The notes below the pieces were generated by a model that was not told where the DNA came from, did no database searches, and saw only the letters and a program-made list of their open reading frames with translations. 64,000 bases of DNA, taken from Nissolia schottii (Eukaryota > Streptophyta > Magnoliopsida > Fabales > Fabaceae). This document shows positions 24,232-36,617 of the stretch, one piece after another. The stretch spans positions 1 to 64,000 of the forward strand of contig QANU01072397.1 in the NCBI GenBank assembly GCA_003254905.1, given 5' to 3'. The number at the start of each line of letters is the position of its first letter. Position 1 is the stretch's first letter. The position numbers and the translations under genes were made by a program.

Positions 24232-25990
24232 AGAGGTTAAGCTTAGCTGAAGCCATAGCTACTATCAGAGTAGTAAAACTCAGTACCTTGCTTTTTCTTG
24301 CATGGTTGTGTCTACAGAGTACTACTACTCATGCAGCAGTAAGAGACAGTTTGAAGCCAGGTCATGTGGTTGACCACTCAAGTGTCCTAATGTCAACACA
24401 GAAAAAGTACTGTCCAAAATTTACCACAGTTGGATTTGGCTACATGACATAGATGTGGATTGGATTGCCAACAGAAATGACCCTCTAACAATTCCGGGGT
24501 TCTAACTCGGAACCATTTGGGTGCTTTGATGATCATTCGTCAAAATGCAAAGCCTATTATAGGCATGTATTATCCTGTCAAATCCACCCACAAAACCATT
24601 TCCACACTATTGGATTCTGGAAACTTAGTCCTGCAAGAACTTGATGCCAAAGGTTTACACAAAGCACGTGTTAAGGCAGAGTTTTGATCACCCTCTGTCA
24701 TCTACATCTACACTGATAGCAGGAATGAAACTAGGTGCCAACAAAAAAAACCAGCATGTCTTGGTTCAATGGTTTGTTACGACATCAGTTTCTAGAGCTG
24801 AACCAACTGCAGGTTTGTTACTTTGTTAATGGGAACCAACAAAAAGGACAACTGATCATAAAGAGGTGAGGGCAGGTAGCGGGTCACTAAGAAATAAGAG
24901 ATTTGAGAACATTCCAGAGGGAGATCAGCATAACATTGTCTCCAATGAGGATGAAGAATATTTGGTTATACAAGTCATAATGATAGATCACAGTGGGTGC
25001 TGTATCATAATGGCCAGCTAAAGGATGCAACCAGAGGAAGTGAGATTGCTAAAGCTGGTACCTGTTATGGCTATAACACTGAGGCATAGACAATCTGTTG
25101 TGATGGTATTAGCAACACAAAAAGAGGCTCTGGAACTGTACACAAGTGATTGGAAATTCAGGTTTTTATTTTTAAATTTTCAAACATATGGTAACAGAAT
25201 GCAGTTATGAAGAAGTGGATTGGCGCTTCTGCAGCAACAACAGCACTAATAATAATCTGTGATTGGCATTTTCTACAGAATATGGAAGAGAAGAAAAGCC
25301 GCAGTTGAACTTGAAGATAAATGCTTCACTATGTTTATGAAGCAATTCCCTTTAACTAATTGACACTAAATTGATTTTTCGTCAAGGTTAAGACCTCATT
25401 TTATCATATTAAATTATAAAACAGAAAAGAGAACCAGAGTCCAGAACTATAAAATAAAATGCATAACCCTCATATCATAACTTTCAACACATGAATATTG
25501 TTCAGCTATTGGGTTACATTAATCTATTGGACTTTTTTTATTTGGTGAGGAAGGAAAACAGTCTTCACTTGGAAAAAGACGGGCACATTTTCTACCAATG
25601 ATCTTTCTGATTTGTTTTTTCTCCCCCTTTTTCTTTTTAATATCGACTGATGTTCGAGTTTGTATTGGAAAGATTGCACTAGAAGCATGGAGACGTTTCA
25701 ACACAATTGATGGAATTGATCAAGGTTTGCTCTATCTCCACAAATATCCCAGATTAAAAGTAATTTCTAGAAATCTGAAAGCGAGTAACATACTCCTAGA
25801 TGACAATACGAACCCTAAAATTTCAAATTTTGGCATGACAATAATTTTCAGCCCACATGAATCACAAGTGAACTGAACAAATTGTTAGGACAGAGAGTAC
25901 AATTACTCAATCATGTTTCTTTACAAGATATTATGATCTTTGGTGGGTTAGTTGAATTCAACTCAAAATTTGTTGGGTGTTGCATAACTG
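24232..25990 (+). pseudogene. Decayed fourth lectin receptor kinase
   Basis: After a 3' flank like that of copy 1, a signal peptide (LFLAWLC, then DSLKPGH near 24350) leads into fragments of a B-lectin domain: WIANRNDPL near 24456, LLDSGNLVLQEL near 24610, QSFDHP near 24675 and AGMKLGAN. Stops and frameshifts break the frame many times. A separate fragment at 25670-25876 gives [22 protein letters not shown] and KISNFGM, where the catalytic HRD has become SRN and the DFG has become NFG. Both catalytic aspartates are changed and the N-lobe exons are not recognisable. This copy is more diverged than copies 1-3 and is likely an older neighbour in the array. Confidence 0.75.
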
Positions 25991-26545
25991 ACCTAATGCC
26001 ATTTATTTACCAAGTGAGTATAAAAATCTTTCGTAATATACATAGCATTGCTCTATATCATGTCATGTGCAACGAACGACACTACCCATGCACATATCAC
26101 CTCACATACGCATATTTTTTCACCATTTGACCACGTTTAATCTCATTACTTACACATTTTCAATTGCATGTTGAAAAAATTGAAACAGATTAAAAATAAA
26201 AAAAAAGCAGCTACAAACAATTGAATCTAACTCATTTAGCATAAAAGACTTCATTAATGCAAAGTTCGACATGGGTTCATTAAGCTCATGCAACTCATGA
26301 TCTTATAGTCAATAAACCTTCACCCAAAACTAACAAGATTGATTTCTTCAGTAGATCCAAGCCTGTGCTAGGCCTAACTAAGCTCAACTAATTTCTAGTA
26401 CTATCTAAAAGCATAGCCACCACTTCTATGAAATTTTTAAACATCACAATTTTAGGAATGGTATATTAACAGTGGTTCTATTTGTCAAAGATATAGTCAG
26501 TCCTGTGATTCCTGTCATTTGGCAGTGATTTCGCGAAACAGATAT
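25991..26545. other. Intergenic, nothing recognised
   Basis: AT-rich spacer between the decayed receptor kinase and the 3' end of the DCD gene. No repeat ends or coding similarity seen. Confidence 0.5.
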
Positions 26546-29477
26546 TCAGGCATCTGTTTGAATGTCGTATTTTGAAGCCAGAATTTTCTTGGACTGCTTC
26601 CATGATTTTGTCCACTTTGTCATACTCAACGTCTCTTCTTCAACCCACCAGCTCCCTCCTTCATACCAGTAATAATGCCATGGAGCTTTTGAGGAACAGA
26701 TCTGATTTTTTGAAGTAATATCCTTTGAAGGGAATGTTAATCGCGAAAACACACTCGGTCTCTTCTTCAGTTTATCAGCATACATACCCTTGGATGGCTC
26801 CGGACTAAAATGATTACTTCCATTGTTGGACTGGAAGTCATTTGCATCAAACAAGGAAACAGCAGCATATGAAGAGCCATCCAATCCATAGCATGGACTT
26901 CCATGTGAAGAATCAACTAGGTGCTCCATTTTCGCCTGGTTATATCCTTCATCGCTCAAATTCGGCACATGTGGCAGTTGTGGTACAGGGATAAAAGACA
27001 AATTTTTGTTGCCAAATATACCTAACTCTATCTGTTCCTCCTTTGACCATTCTCTGAAATCAAATCCCTCTTCTTCAGGATCAGCAGAATGATCCGGTAA
27101 ACACAAGGGTATATATTCTTCATTGTCCTCGGCAGAAATATTGAAATTTTCTTCCTTAGATTGCAATGTGAGAAGCTCATGTGATTCATGACTAGCAGCA
27201 GTGAGAGCCTCGGACTCCACCGAATGCTGGAAACCAGGATTTTCAGGATCATAAGAAGCATCATCAAAACAAATGCTTTCAGATTTTCTGCAAGGATCAG
27301 AAGACAGAAAATGCCTTTCCACCTCTGGCTCTGAAATATTTGAAACGCCATGATCCATTTCAAGCTCCCGTCCGGAGGTTTCAATCTTGGAAAACCTCAC
27401 TTTCTTCAATCTACCTTTTATAGACTTGTTATCCTGCTTTCTATTCTTCGTCTTTTTGTGATTAGGAGTTTTGAGGATTTTAAGCATTCTTGAACTGAAT
27501 AACCACATAAGATTTTCAACCTAAAATTTAAACAAGAATCACAAAACTATACATCATGTAGGCAGGCTACACTACACATGGACATACACACAAAATCCTG
27601 CATACACTTGTGTTGAATTTGTAGAATAATAAAAGGGAAGTACAACTATGTGTGGATTTGGTACTTAGGTTCAATGATTGGCTGATATTGCACTCAGCAT
27701 ATTCATATTTATACATAAGAAGAAATAAATAACATTTACTTTTACAAGAACAATACAAAGATATTTGGAATGACCATTATCTCAAAAATATTGCATGATT
27801 AGGAAGAAAAGACTTCTCTGCAAAATGTTGGGGAAAGACAACTCAGGGACATTGGATAGGTCTGGAAAGACAACACAACAATATAGTTGGAATGACCATT
27901 ACCTTGGACAGCCTTTTGGAATATTGCATGATTAGGAAGAAGAGACTTCTCTGCCAAATGTTGGAGATACAAAAAGAATACTTTGAAATTAAAAACAGCC
28001 ACTTGGAAAATATGAACAGCAGTGCAGGTAAGATCTAAACAGAGAAACAAGGACAGGACAGCAGTAGACAAAGGAGCTTAAGGTGATTCAGGCGAGACCC
28101 ACAGTGAACAAAAGCAAGAAACTTGTGCTGGCGACAGCAAACAAAAATGCACAAAACTTGTGCTGGCACGTGGAGCCACATTCATGGTCCGGTTTTATGG
28201 TCTGGCTGATCTGGAAAACTACGAACAATATCATATGGCTACGATGGAAAATGATGCAAAGAATAGTTAGCGGAAAGTGGATGTTTGCTGGACAAGTCAC
28301 TGGAAAATGAACAGTGACTGGAAAATTTGCCGGCAGCAGCAGAAGCAGTAGTTTGAAGGAGAAAAAGTCATAAATATGACACAACACAGGTCAAAGAGAA
28401 TCGTGACCAAGAGAAAACTGAAGAGAAAAATTGAAGTTGGCAGAAGAAGTTACACGGTTTTAATGGCTGAAATTCTCGAAACATACACAACAAATGCAGT
28501 TCTGATTTGTATTTAGAAACTCAGCAGTGAAAAGGGATGGTACAGGTCACAGAGGATAATATTGCTCTAATACTACGTTCAATTTGTAGAAAATAAATGT
28601 AAGGAGAAGTGAAGGTGAAACAACTATGTGCGGATTTGGTTCTTAGGTTCAATGCTTATGTGATAGTGCAGTCGGCATATTGATGTTTATACAAAAGAAG
28701 AAATAAATACAATTTATTTTTACATGAATAATAATATAGTTAGGCTATTCCTTAAGACTCAAATTGTTCCCATGCCATGACTTCTACTGTTTCCAATGCA
28801 ATACTAATTGGCTGAAATTTAGTCACATGCATTATTCTTAACAACTTATAGATCAAGGAACATGATGCATAAATGTGAAACCAAAACTTGTAAATAAGCA
28901 CACCTGCTCCTTAGATAGACCAAAGTTGAACTTCTTGTTACCAAAGTAGTTATCTTGAATGGCATCGCAAAACTCATCTTCAAATAGAGGGTCACAATGC
29001 CAGATTGTGGTGAATTGAACCTGGCCAATACAAAGAACAGAATAAAAAGATAAACTTATCAAAATTAGAATTTTCTAAAAATAACAAATGATATTCAAAT
29101 AATAGAAACAACAAAGAATGTATGTCAAATCTATAGCAATGTACGCTGGAAAAAGACAAATGAAATATAAACAAAAAGATTGGCACCTGCGCAGGGAATG
29201 ACCTTCCTGTTGAAGCATATGCCTGAGGAACAATGTTCATGCCACCATCTGATATTGCTTCAAAAACCCCATGAAGTTTTCTGTCTTCGAACTCAAAAAG
29301 AAACAAAGTCATTCCGGCCTTTACTCTTCTAACAAAATCAGACTGAGCTATAGGTAGCCCAAGCAATCTCTTCACAAAACATTCTTTCAAAGTACTTTTA
29401 TTTGACATGAAGATCGCACCGTACTCAGGAAAACATCCTGACGCCTTTTTTCTTCCACCCAATTCCCTTGACTCCAT
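26546..29477 (-). CDS. DCD (development and cell death) domain protein
   Basis: Minus-strand exons 29477-29187, 29020-28904 and 27520-26546 join in frame to 460 residues. The DCD domain fills about residues 19-150: YGAIFMSN, KECF, GLPIAQSDFV, LFLFEFEDRKLHGVFEA, GMNIVPQAY, then FPAQVQFTTIW and CDPLFEDEF, ending FNFGLSKEQ. This plant-specific fold is found in proteins induced in development, hypersensitive response and cell death, and its biochemical role is unclear. The last exon encodes a basic stretch (HKKTKNRKQDNKS) and an acidic, low-complexity tail of about 300 residues without a recognised domain. The start MESRELGG is chosen because it precedes the domain directly and lies just inside an exon that opens with an acceptor at 29513. 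Confidence 0.85.
27611..28724 (-). mobile_element. TRIM-like short LTR retroelement in DCD-gene intron
   Basis: Two direct repeats of about 135-149 bp (27611-27746 and 28576-28724) enclose about 830 bp. Read on the minus strand each repeat begins TGTAAAA, and the 27611-27746 copy ends AACA. Directly after the first repeat in that orientation (28575-28564) stands TAGTATTAGAGC, two mismatches from the initiator-Met tRNA primer-binding site TGGTATCAGAGC. No coding capacity is seen. Small size, short LTRs and this binding site fit a terminal-repeat retrotransposon in miniature. No target-site duplication or clear polypurine tract was found. An internal 80-bp imperfect duplication lies at 27766-27850 and 27888-27967. 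Confidence 0.65.
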
Positions 29478-31560
29478 TTGCTTATGAGGAAAAACATTGA
29501 ACAGGATTAGAGCTGCAATTAAAATCCATAGCCTGCTACCTAACACTCGATATTAAACATATGTGCAGAGGGACAAATTCCAAATACATGTGCTAAGGGC
29601 AATTCAAGGTACAAGCAGTAGATGTTACAATGTCAATTTAAAATCAGCCATGAAATTCACTTTTAATCATAAGATACATATTAAAGGCTTCTTTAGATAG
29701 TTCCAAACTAGACTCAAATAAGTGAACCTTGACCCTAGTAATTGGTAACGCCAAGATGACCCATTCATAATTACATTAAGATACAGCTAAATTAGTAGAT
29801 GCATGAATCATGAGTTAAAGTAAACAAATGACCCTTGTAAATTTATAATAATAATAACAACAACAACAACAATAATAATAATAAGTCTAATCTAAGTAAC
29901 AATAATTATATAATTCACTTCTATGGAAGGTTTAGTGCAAAGAAGACAGCATTGAACAAGGAACATGTTATACAGGTCAGCAACAGATCGAATATGCGTA
30001 GAACTCCAAATCTAAGACTATAACCATACAAAGAATTAACTAAAATAATGTTGGAATTGGAATTAAGTCTTAGGAACCTAGTATGGTATTAACTTTTTCG
30101 GGGAGGTAGTACACTACAATGTTTTTTAATAGTTATAACTTGAGATAAAAAGCTTGGGATAAAGAACTACAGCTTGGGAGCAATAAAGTTGCAAAATAGG
30201 AGTATTTGTTATGGTGTTAAGTTAAAAAATGTGCAGTGGAACAGCATTTTTTGAAAAGCCCACGTTTATTCAATCTACGCCATAAAGAATACTCCCAGAG
30301 TCATAACTTTTCTCTTCTATACTATAACTTAGTTATTCCAAGTTGTAACTTTTGAACCACATTACAGAATATTACCTCCAGAAAACATAGTACCAAAGTC
30401 AGTGCCCAAATCTTAACAAACTAAGCAACATTTTCCCTTTTACAGCATCACTTTGTAACAGCATCATGGCCAAATTAACCTCTATTAAAAACTTGTTTGG
30501 GAGTTAGGAAGGAAAGGAAAGGGGAAGCATCAAAGAGAAAAGATTGAGAAGGGATGGAAGGGCTCTAGAGGGTTTGTCTTTCCCTTGTTTGGGAGTGTAA
30601 AACCCACAAACAACTTTTGATATTTAAATTAAAACTCCCAAACAAGATGAGACCTCCAAAAGTCCTCTCTTTCCTTCCCTTCTCCGTCTAAACTTAACTC
30701 ACAAACAAAGCCTAAGAAATTTCTCCATTTGCCTGACTTTTTGTCAAGGTACTGGTACCGCAACAATTACTGGCCACAGGCCAATATTCAGCCACTAACT
30801 TGAAGCATAAATTAATGCTAGGTATTGTTTATATTTATATTTCAATTAAATGGGACGGGTACCCTAAATACTAAATCACTAATTAAGGGCACCTGTACCC
30901 TTATAAAAACAAAAGGTACTAAAAGAATCTCCGTACTTTGTAGTTTGTTCACTCAGTTCAAGACCGGATTATATATGAACAGTCCATATCATAACCATTA
31001 ACCACCAGAGATTTACACAAAAAATAACACCACCATCAAATGTAACAGTGGTCAAAAAATAATATCAAGGTCCAAACTAACATTGAGACGACACCTCTCT
31101 AATATGTTAAATGTGATCAAACCCACATGCATTAACCTGTTAACAAAAAATGCAACAAAAATTTTTGCAGAGATTTTTTTGCACTACCATGAGAAAACCG
31201 CGATTCCTAAGCTCTGAACCCCCCCCTTGAGATAAATGGTTGGCTCAACCCTTCCAAAATGCCATGGAAATTTCCAAGGAAAAGAAAAAAAAATAAAAAA
31301 CAAAAAATAAATAAAAAACCGAAAAAACAAACACTGACATAGTAATGGGAATAGCTACCTGAACTGAAAGGTCCCGACTTTCTACGAACTTCAAAGAAAT
31401 GGAAAATAACCAGAAATTTTGAAATCGTAATAATCTGAGCGTCGTACCTGCATTTTCTTTGCTATTTTCTTTAGGGATCTTGGGTGTAACCTAAACGATG
31501 AAGAGCGAGAAAGAAAGAAAGAAAGAAAATGAGAGGTTCACACACAAAAAGGAACGTCAC
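29478..31560 (-). promoter_or_regulatory. 5' UTR, with a ~1.9-kb intron, of the DCD gene
   Basis: On the minus strand an acceptor (tttaattgcag) ends at 29513, so 29512-29478 is UTR before the start codon. A pyrimidine-rich leader near 31560-31448 ends with ATGCAG next to GTACGACG, a good donor. Joining 31448 to 29512 gives a UTR exon pair and a tiny upstream frame ATG-CAG-CTC-TAA across the junction. The proposed intron also contains a foldback MITE, a triplet microsatellite (29848-29884) and AT-rich DNA. The leader exon is inference from splice signals only. Confidence 0.45.
30491..30712. mobile_element. Foldback MITE in the 5' UTR intron
   Basis: The left end ACTTGTTTGGGAGTTAGGAA is matched in inverse by the right end (cttaactcacaaacaaagc), and GAAGGAAAGG by ctttccttccc. 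An inner pair, CTTGTTTGGGAGT at 30583 and ACTCCCAAACAAG at 30633-30645, could form a second stem. Confidence 0.6.
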
Positions 31561-31626
31561 TACGCCAGGCAAATGCAGCAAGAACGGCACGATCGTCGGA
31601 GTGGGAATGGGAGAATTAGCTATAAG

Positions 31627-34600
31627 TGTTTGGATAAGTTGACAAGATTTATCAATTATAAGTGATAAGGTTTATCTTGATGATTTTACACAACACATAT
31701 ATTATCTTATAAAAATTGTAGAATGTCTACATAGACAATAGTGATGTGAAAATGGAGTATATGAGTTCAAGTAAGTTATGTATGAAAATGTCTATGCATC
31801 CTAATTATGATATATAAGAGTTTATGAACGAGAGGTCTTTTGTTGAAGAAATTATCTTCCTCTATATTGTGTGGATATTGTACCTTTTAGGTGTTAGTGA
31901 GTTTGAGTGAAAAACACTTGAATAAGTTATTATTCTATGGGTTTTGATAGCATATTGGTATCAGAGCTGGTTTAATCTAGCTCCAATTGTGTTAGATAGT
32001 CACTGAGGAATTAGAGAGTTCTCATACACTTATTTCCATAGAGCCATCATGGCAAACAATTACAATATTATTTGGTCTGGTCCCAAACTAGATGGGAAAC
32101 TAGATTATTATTACTGTGAGTTTTTGATGTCTACCCACTTGAATGCACACAATATTTGGAGATTTATTGATCCAGGACTTCAAGATGGAGATGATGCAAC
32201 CACTTAAAGACGAGACCAACTGACGTTGTCACAAATTCACTAGGGAGTAGATTACTCAATGTTTGGCAAAATAGTTAATGTCAAAACAGCCAAAAAAGCA
32301 TGGACGATTCTGAAGATGTCATACAAAGGAGTTGAAAAGGCCCAGAAATCCAAATTGCAGTCCTTGCGTCAAGAATATGAAAGGTATTAAATGTCTAATT
32401 CAGAAATTGTTGAACAATATTTTTCTCGTGTTATTGACATTGTCAACAAGATGAGAGTCTATGGAGAGGAGATTCTGGACAAGAAGGTAATGGAGAAAAT
32501 TCTCCGCACCTTACCGATAAAGTTCAATCATGTGGTGACCACAATAATAGAGTCACACGATACAGATAATATGACAATAGCAGAGTTGCAAGGAAGCATA
32601 CAAAGCCACATGACTAGAATATTGGAGAAAATGGAAAATTTAATAGAAGAAGCTTTGAAAAGCCAATTGAGTTTCAACAACAGAGTAGAATCAACCCATG
32701 AAGGAGAAACAAGAGGTCATGGATACAACAACCGAGGCAAGGGCAGAGGAAATTCTAGGAAAAAAGGTTGTGGCAATTTGTTACATACTCATACACCAAG
32801 GAAAGAAAATAATTCCCCTTCCATATTATTATTTTAGAAGGAACAAGAAAGGAAAGAACAAAATAGAGGGAAGCAATAACTGATTTGTTAGCAACAAATC
32901 AGGGATTGAGAGTTATTAGGAGAAAGAATAACCAATAATGGATTAGTTAGAGACAAATAAGGAATTGAGGATTTTTAGGAGAAAATAAAGTAAATTCATT
33001 GGTTATCTCTTATTGAGAATTATAAGTGAGATCATGGGGGAAGAAGAAATCGATCAGGACTTGGGTGGACTAAGAGGGCTAAGGGAACCTTAACTCCCAG
33101 ATTATTTTTCTATTCTTGTTCGTTAATTTTCATCTTTTAGCCACCATTGTTATGTTCTGAAATTGAAATTCCCCATTGGAATTTCAGTATAATTAATAAA
33201 CACTGAGGTATGTCAGCAAGTCTTTTCTCTTGGTACCAGTTGTAACACAATTATAATCAAGGAAGAGGCAACAATTTCAGTCCACCAAGCCAAGGAAGAG
33301 GTGAATACAATTTTGGGTCTACTAATCAAGGAAGAGGACGAGACACCTACTACTAGGAGAGAACCAATTTTGACTTTCTACAAGTGTGAAAAGTATGGAC
33401 ACAAAGCAGTAGACTGCAGAGTCAAACCAACAAACCAGAATTCGAACACTCAGGCAAATGTCGTCGAGAACCAGTATCAAAATACTGGTGAGAATACAAG
33501 GTAATTAGATACTGGTTGTAGTAACCATATGTGTGGAAAAAAGGAGTTATTCTCTTCACTAAATTAATCAATAAAGTCATTAGTGAAGTTTGGTAACAAT
33601 ATAGACATTCCTATTTGGGGAAAAGATCGGATCAAAATTAAATTGAAAGATGGATCTCACAATTTTATTTGTGAAGTATTTTATGTTTCTGATCTACATT
33701 ACAATTTATTGAGCATGGGGCAACTGACAGAGAAAGGTTACAACGTGCAGATTCATCAAGGATACTGCATACTGATCGACAAGAACAGGAAGCTTATTGC
33801 GAAGGTAAAAATAACTAGGAATTGACTATTCCCATTAAAAATTCAACATGATAAGTTTTTGTGCCTGAGTTCTGTCATTCTTAATGATAACTGGCTATGG
33901 CATATGTGTTTTGGACACTTTCACTTTTCAGGATTGAATTATCTTTCTAGAAAATAGCTTGTTTCTGGTTTTCCAGTAGTTGAAATTCCTAATTGTGTTT
34001 GTGAGACGTGCCAATTGGGAAAGAAGCATAGAGAATCATTTACAGTTAGGAAATCCTTGAGAGAAAGGAAACTATTGGAGATTGTGCACTCATATTTGTG
34101 CATGGTCGATATACCAACTCCTGGTGGTAGCAAATATTTCATCACTTTTATTGATGATCTTAGCAAAAAGATATGAATTTATTTCTTGAAGCAGAAATCA
34201 GAGGCTTGTGATGCCTTCAAATCATTCAAGACATTTGTGGAAAAAAACAAAGTGGCTGTAAAATTAAGATCTTGAGAATAAACAGAGGAACAGAGTATCT
34301 TGCTTGTGTAGACTTCTTCTAGCAGCATGGAATACAACATCAGATGACTATCATATACACTCCCTAGCAGAATAGAGTTGCGGAAGGGAAGAATAGAACC
34401 ATCATGGATATGGTCAAATGTAAGCTGAAATTCAAACATATGCCTAAAGAATTTTGGGCAAAAGCAATTGCTACTGCTGTTTATATCTTGAAAAAGCGTT
34501 CATCAAGAAGTGTTTGTGATAAGACACCAGAGGAAGCTTGGAGCGGAAGGAGACCATCAATTCGCCATCTTAGAGTTTTTGGATGTATCACTTACGCCCA

Positions 34601-34900
34601 TGTACTAGACTAATTAAGAAAGAAGTTGGATGATAAAGACAAAAAGTGCATCTTTATTAGCTACAGTTCAAATTCAAAGGCATACAAAACTGTATAACCC
34701 AGAGACAAAGAAGGTGATTAGTAGCCAAGATGTGACATTTGATGAAAAAGGAAAGTGGGATTGGTCCTCTCAAGCCCAAAAGAAGCCAGAGGTGATTCCA
34801 AAGTTATGTAGAAAAAGATGGACAAGAAGACACATTATCACAACCAGAACCTTCAAGCAGACCTTAGAAGAATAGAAGACTATCAACCAGATTAGAGGAT
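31627..34900 (+). mobile_element. Decayed Ty1/copia retrotransposon
   Basis: A perfect primer-binding site TGGTATCAGAGC stands at 31956-31967 just after a probable 5' LTR ending in CA (from about 31627). Gag starts with ATG at 32049 (MANNYNI), and continues to a zinc knuckle (YKCEKYGHKAVDC near 33380). The protease signature LDTGCSNHM is at 33507 and GAG-pre-integrase and integrase-core text (WHMCFGHFHF, CQLGKKH, FITFIDDLSKK) follow to about 34870. Many stops and frameshifts are present. Reverse transcriptase and RNase H are absent and no 3' LTR was found, so both the right end and the left border are approximate. Confidence 0.85.
32779..33247. mobile_element. Solo LTR nested in the copia gag
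   Basis: A 469-bp sequence begins TGTTACA and ends TGTAACA, a perfect terminal inverted pair of TG...CA type, and is flanked by a perfect 5-bp duplication CAATT at 32774-32778 and 33248-33252. It interrupts the glycine/arginine-rich end of gag. Inside, two imperfect copies of a ~50-bp unit lie at 32880-32990. No internal retrotransposon DNA is present, so it is a solo LTR from recombination of a full element. Confidence 0.85.
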
Positions 34901-34949
34901 CATGTTGTTAGTGACTGACTTTTGCGGGAGATCATTGTCATGATCCTCT
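34894..34949. repeat. 11-bp perfect inverted repeat
   Basis: AGAGGATCATG (34894-34904) and CATGATCCTCT (34939-34949) can pair across a 34-base loop at the right end of the copia remnant. Confidence 0.7.
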
Positions 34950-35803
34950 CGTCTCTCTCTATTCCGAGCTACTTGTCGTTGTGTGCGACAGATCTAGCGG
35001 CAAAGAGGAGGAGGGCTCCCAACCAACTTCTTCTCCGACTCTACAATAAACGCACGACCATTAACCACATACATCACCAACACTTAACCCACCATCACAA
35101 AATGTTATCCATCTGTCTTCCTAGCACGATATCTGAAAAAAGAATCGATTTTTTTTTTTTAATTTTCGTGGTGGCTTGTGTTCTTGTCCTATTTTCTTTG
35201 ATTTTGTAAATTGACGTTTGCTAGCTTGCACCAGGTAACTTAAGGAGAATGATGCACTGAGTATGTAATTGATGGTGCATATTGTGGTCTTCAACTATCC
35301 TAGTCATCCATTGTTTTCTATGCAATCCTACAGTTAAAATTAACAACAGACAACTTGTTAAGCAACAATGGTCCATTGATGGGGAGATTAATATTTTATT
35401 GTTACAACTAAAATTGACTTTTTGAGAAGTAATAAGTTGTTTAGCCAATCAACGCAAATATTAAAAATATTACTTTTGGCTTCTAAAAAGTTTTAAAATA
35501 AATCGAAAGTTGTGTTATTCAAATGGGCCCTAAATATGTATCAAAATTTAAAACATTAAGACTAAGTTTATGTTAAAAAATTAGAACCAAATTAGTGTCA
35601 AAATGAAAATAATGACCAAAAATGTTATTTATTTATTTATTTTTTTGATTTTATGCCTTAAGAATGAATTTTACGCTATCCAAATAAAATTTAAAGTATA
35701 AAACTAAATTGACGTGGACAAATTAGATTATGTCTAATAATTCACTTACTATCAAAGCAAACTCAATCTAAATTACATTCGAAAAATCCTTGAAAACCTA
35801 TTA
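34950..35803. other. Intergenic, nothing recognised
   Basis: AT-rich with a slightly GC-richer patch at 34950-35100. I see no gene and no clear repeat ends. Confidence 0.45.
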
Positions 35804-36617
35804 GGGCTCATTTGACAAGCTGAATTAGGTTAAATTGGATAAGTTTATCTAGTCTATTAGTACTTTATCCAATGTTCGGCGCATATATTAGATTGAATAA
35901 GCTAATTCATTTAAGACTGTTTATCCATCATTTTGATGAAAAGTTAATCTAGCCTATGGGGATGAGATTAAATTTGATAGAGGATGATGAATAAGAAATA
36001 ATAATAATAATAATAATAATAATAAGGGTTACATATGTTTTTAGCCTCTTTAAAATTAAAAATTTTATGTTTGGTACATGAAAATTTTTTCGTTAGGAAT
36101 TAGTCTTTAAATTTTTTTTTTTTTAAGATTTTAGTCCCTACCGTTAGAAAGAGATGTTAAGTGCTGACATAGCCGTTAAATGACAGGTGACACTATTAAA
36201 TGTGTCACATAACACATTTAACAGACACATCAACACTTAACCGATTCTTGGAACTAAAACCTACCAAATTTTTTTTAGGGCTAGCAAAAACATATTTAAC
36301 CCTAATATTATTATTATTAATATTATTATCAATAATAAAATAATAATATTATTAATAAAAATATTATTATTAAAAATAATAATAATATTAATCATAATAT
36401 TAGTAATAAAATAATAATCATCATCATAATCGTTGTCATCATCAAATAATAATAATAATAAATAAATAAAAATTGACTTATCCTATCTGCTTTTATCCTA
36501 TATCATCCTAAACACTGTATTAAAATTTAATTAAGTCTTATCCTCTCCACCTTTATCCTATCAACTCTTATTCTATCTGCACTTATTTTATCTCTATCTG
36601 GTGTGCCAAATGGACCC
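35804..36617. mobile_element. MITE pair: outer TIR element with a nested GGGTTA-type MITE
   Basis: The outer element starts GGGCTCATTTGACA at 35804 and ends with the approximate inverse TGTGCCAAATGGACCC at 36617, with ggataag/cttat-rich arms. Inside it, 36026-36302 begins GGGTTACATATGTTTTTAGC and ends AAACATATTTAACCC, the same family as the MITE in receptor-kinase copy 2, and sits in an (AAT)n/(ATT)n tract. The low complexity hides any target-site duplication. Confidence 0.6.

Noticed and set aside
28083..28387. ORFs inside the TRIM-like element
   Set aside because: Short, on both strands, no gag or pol similarity.
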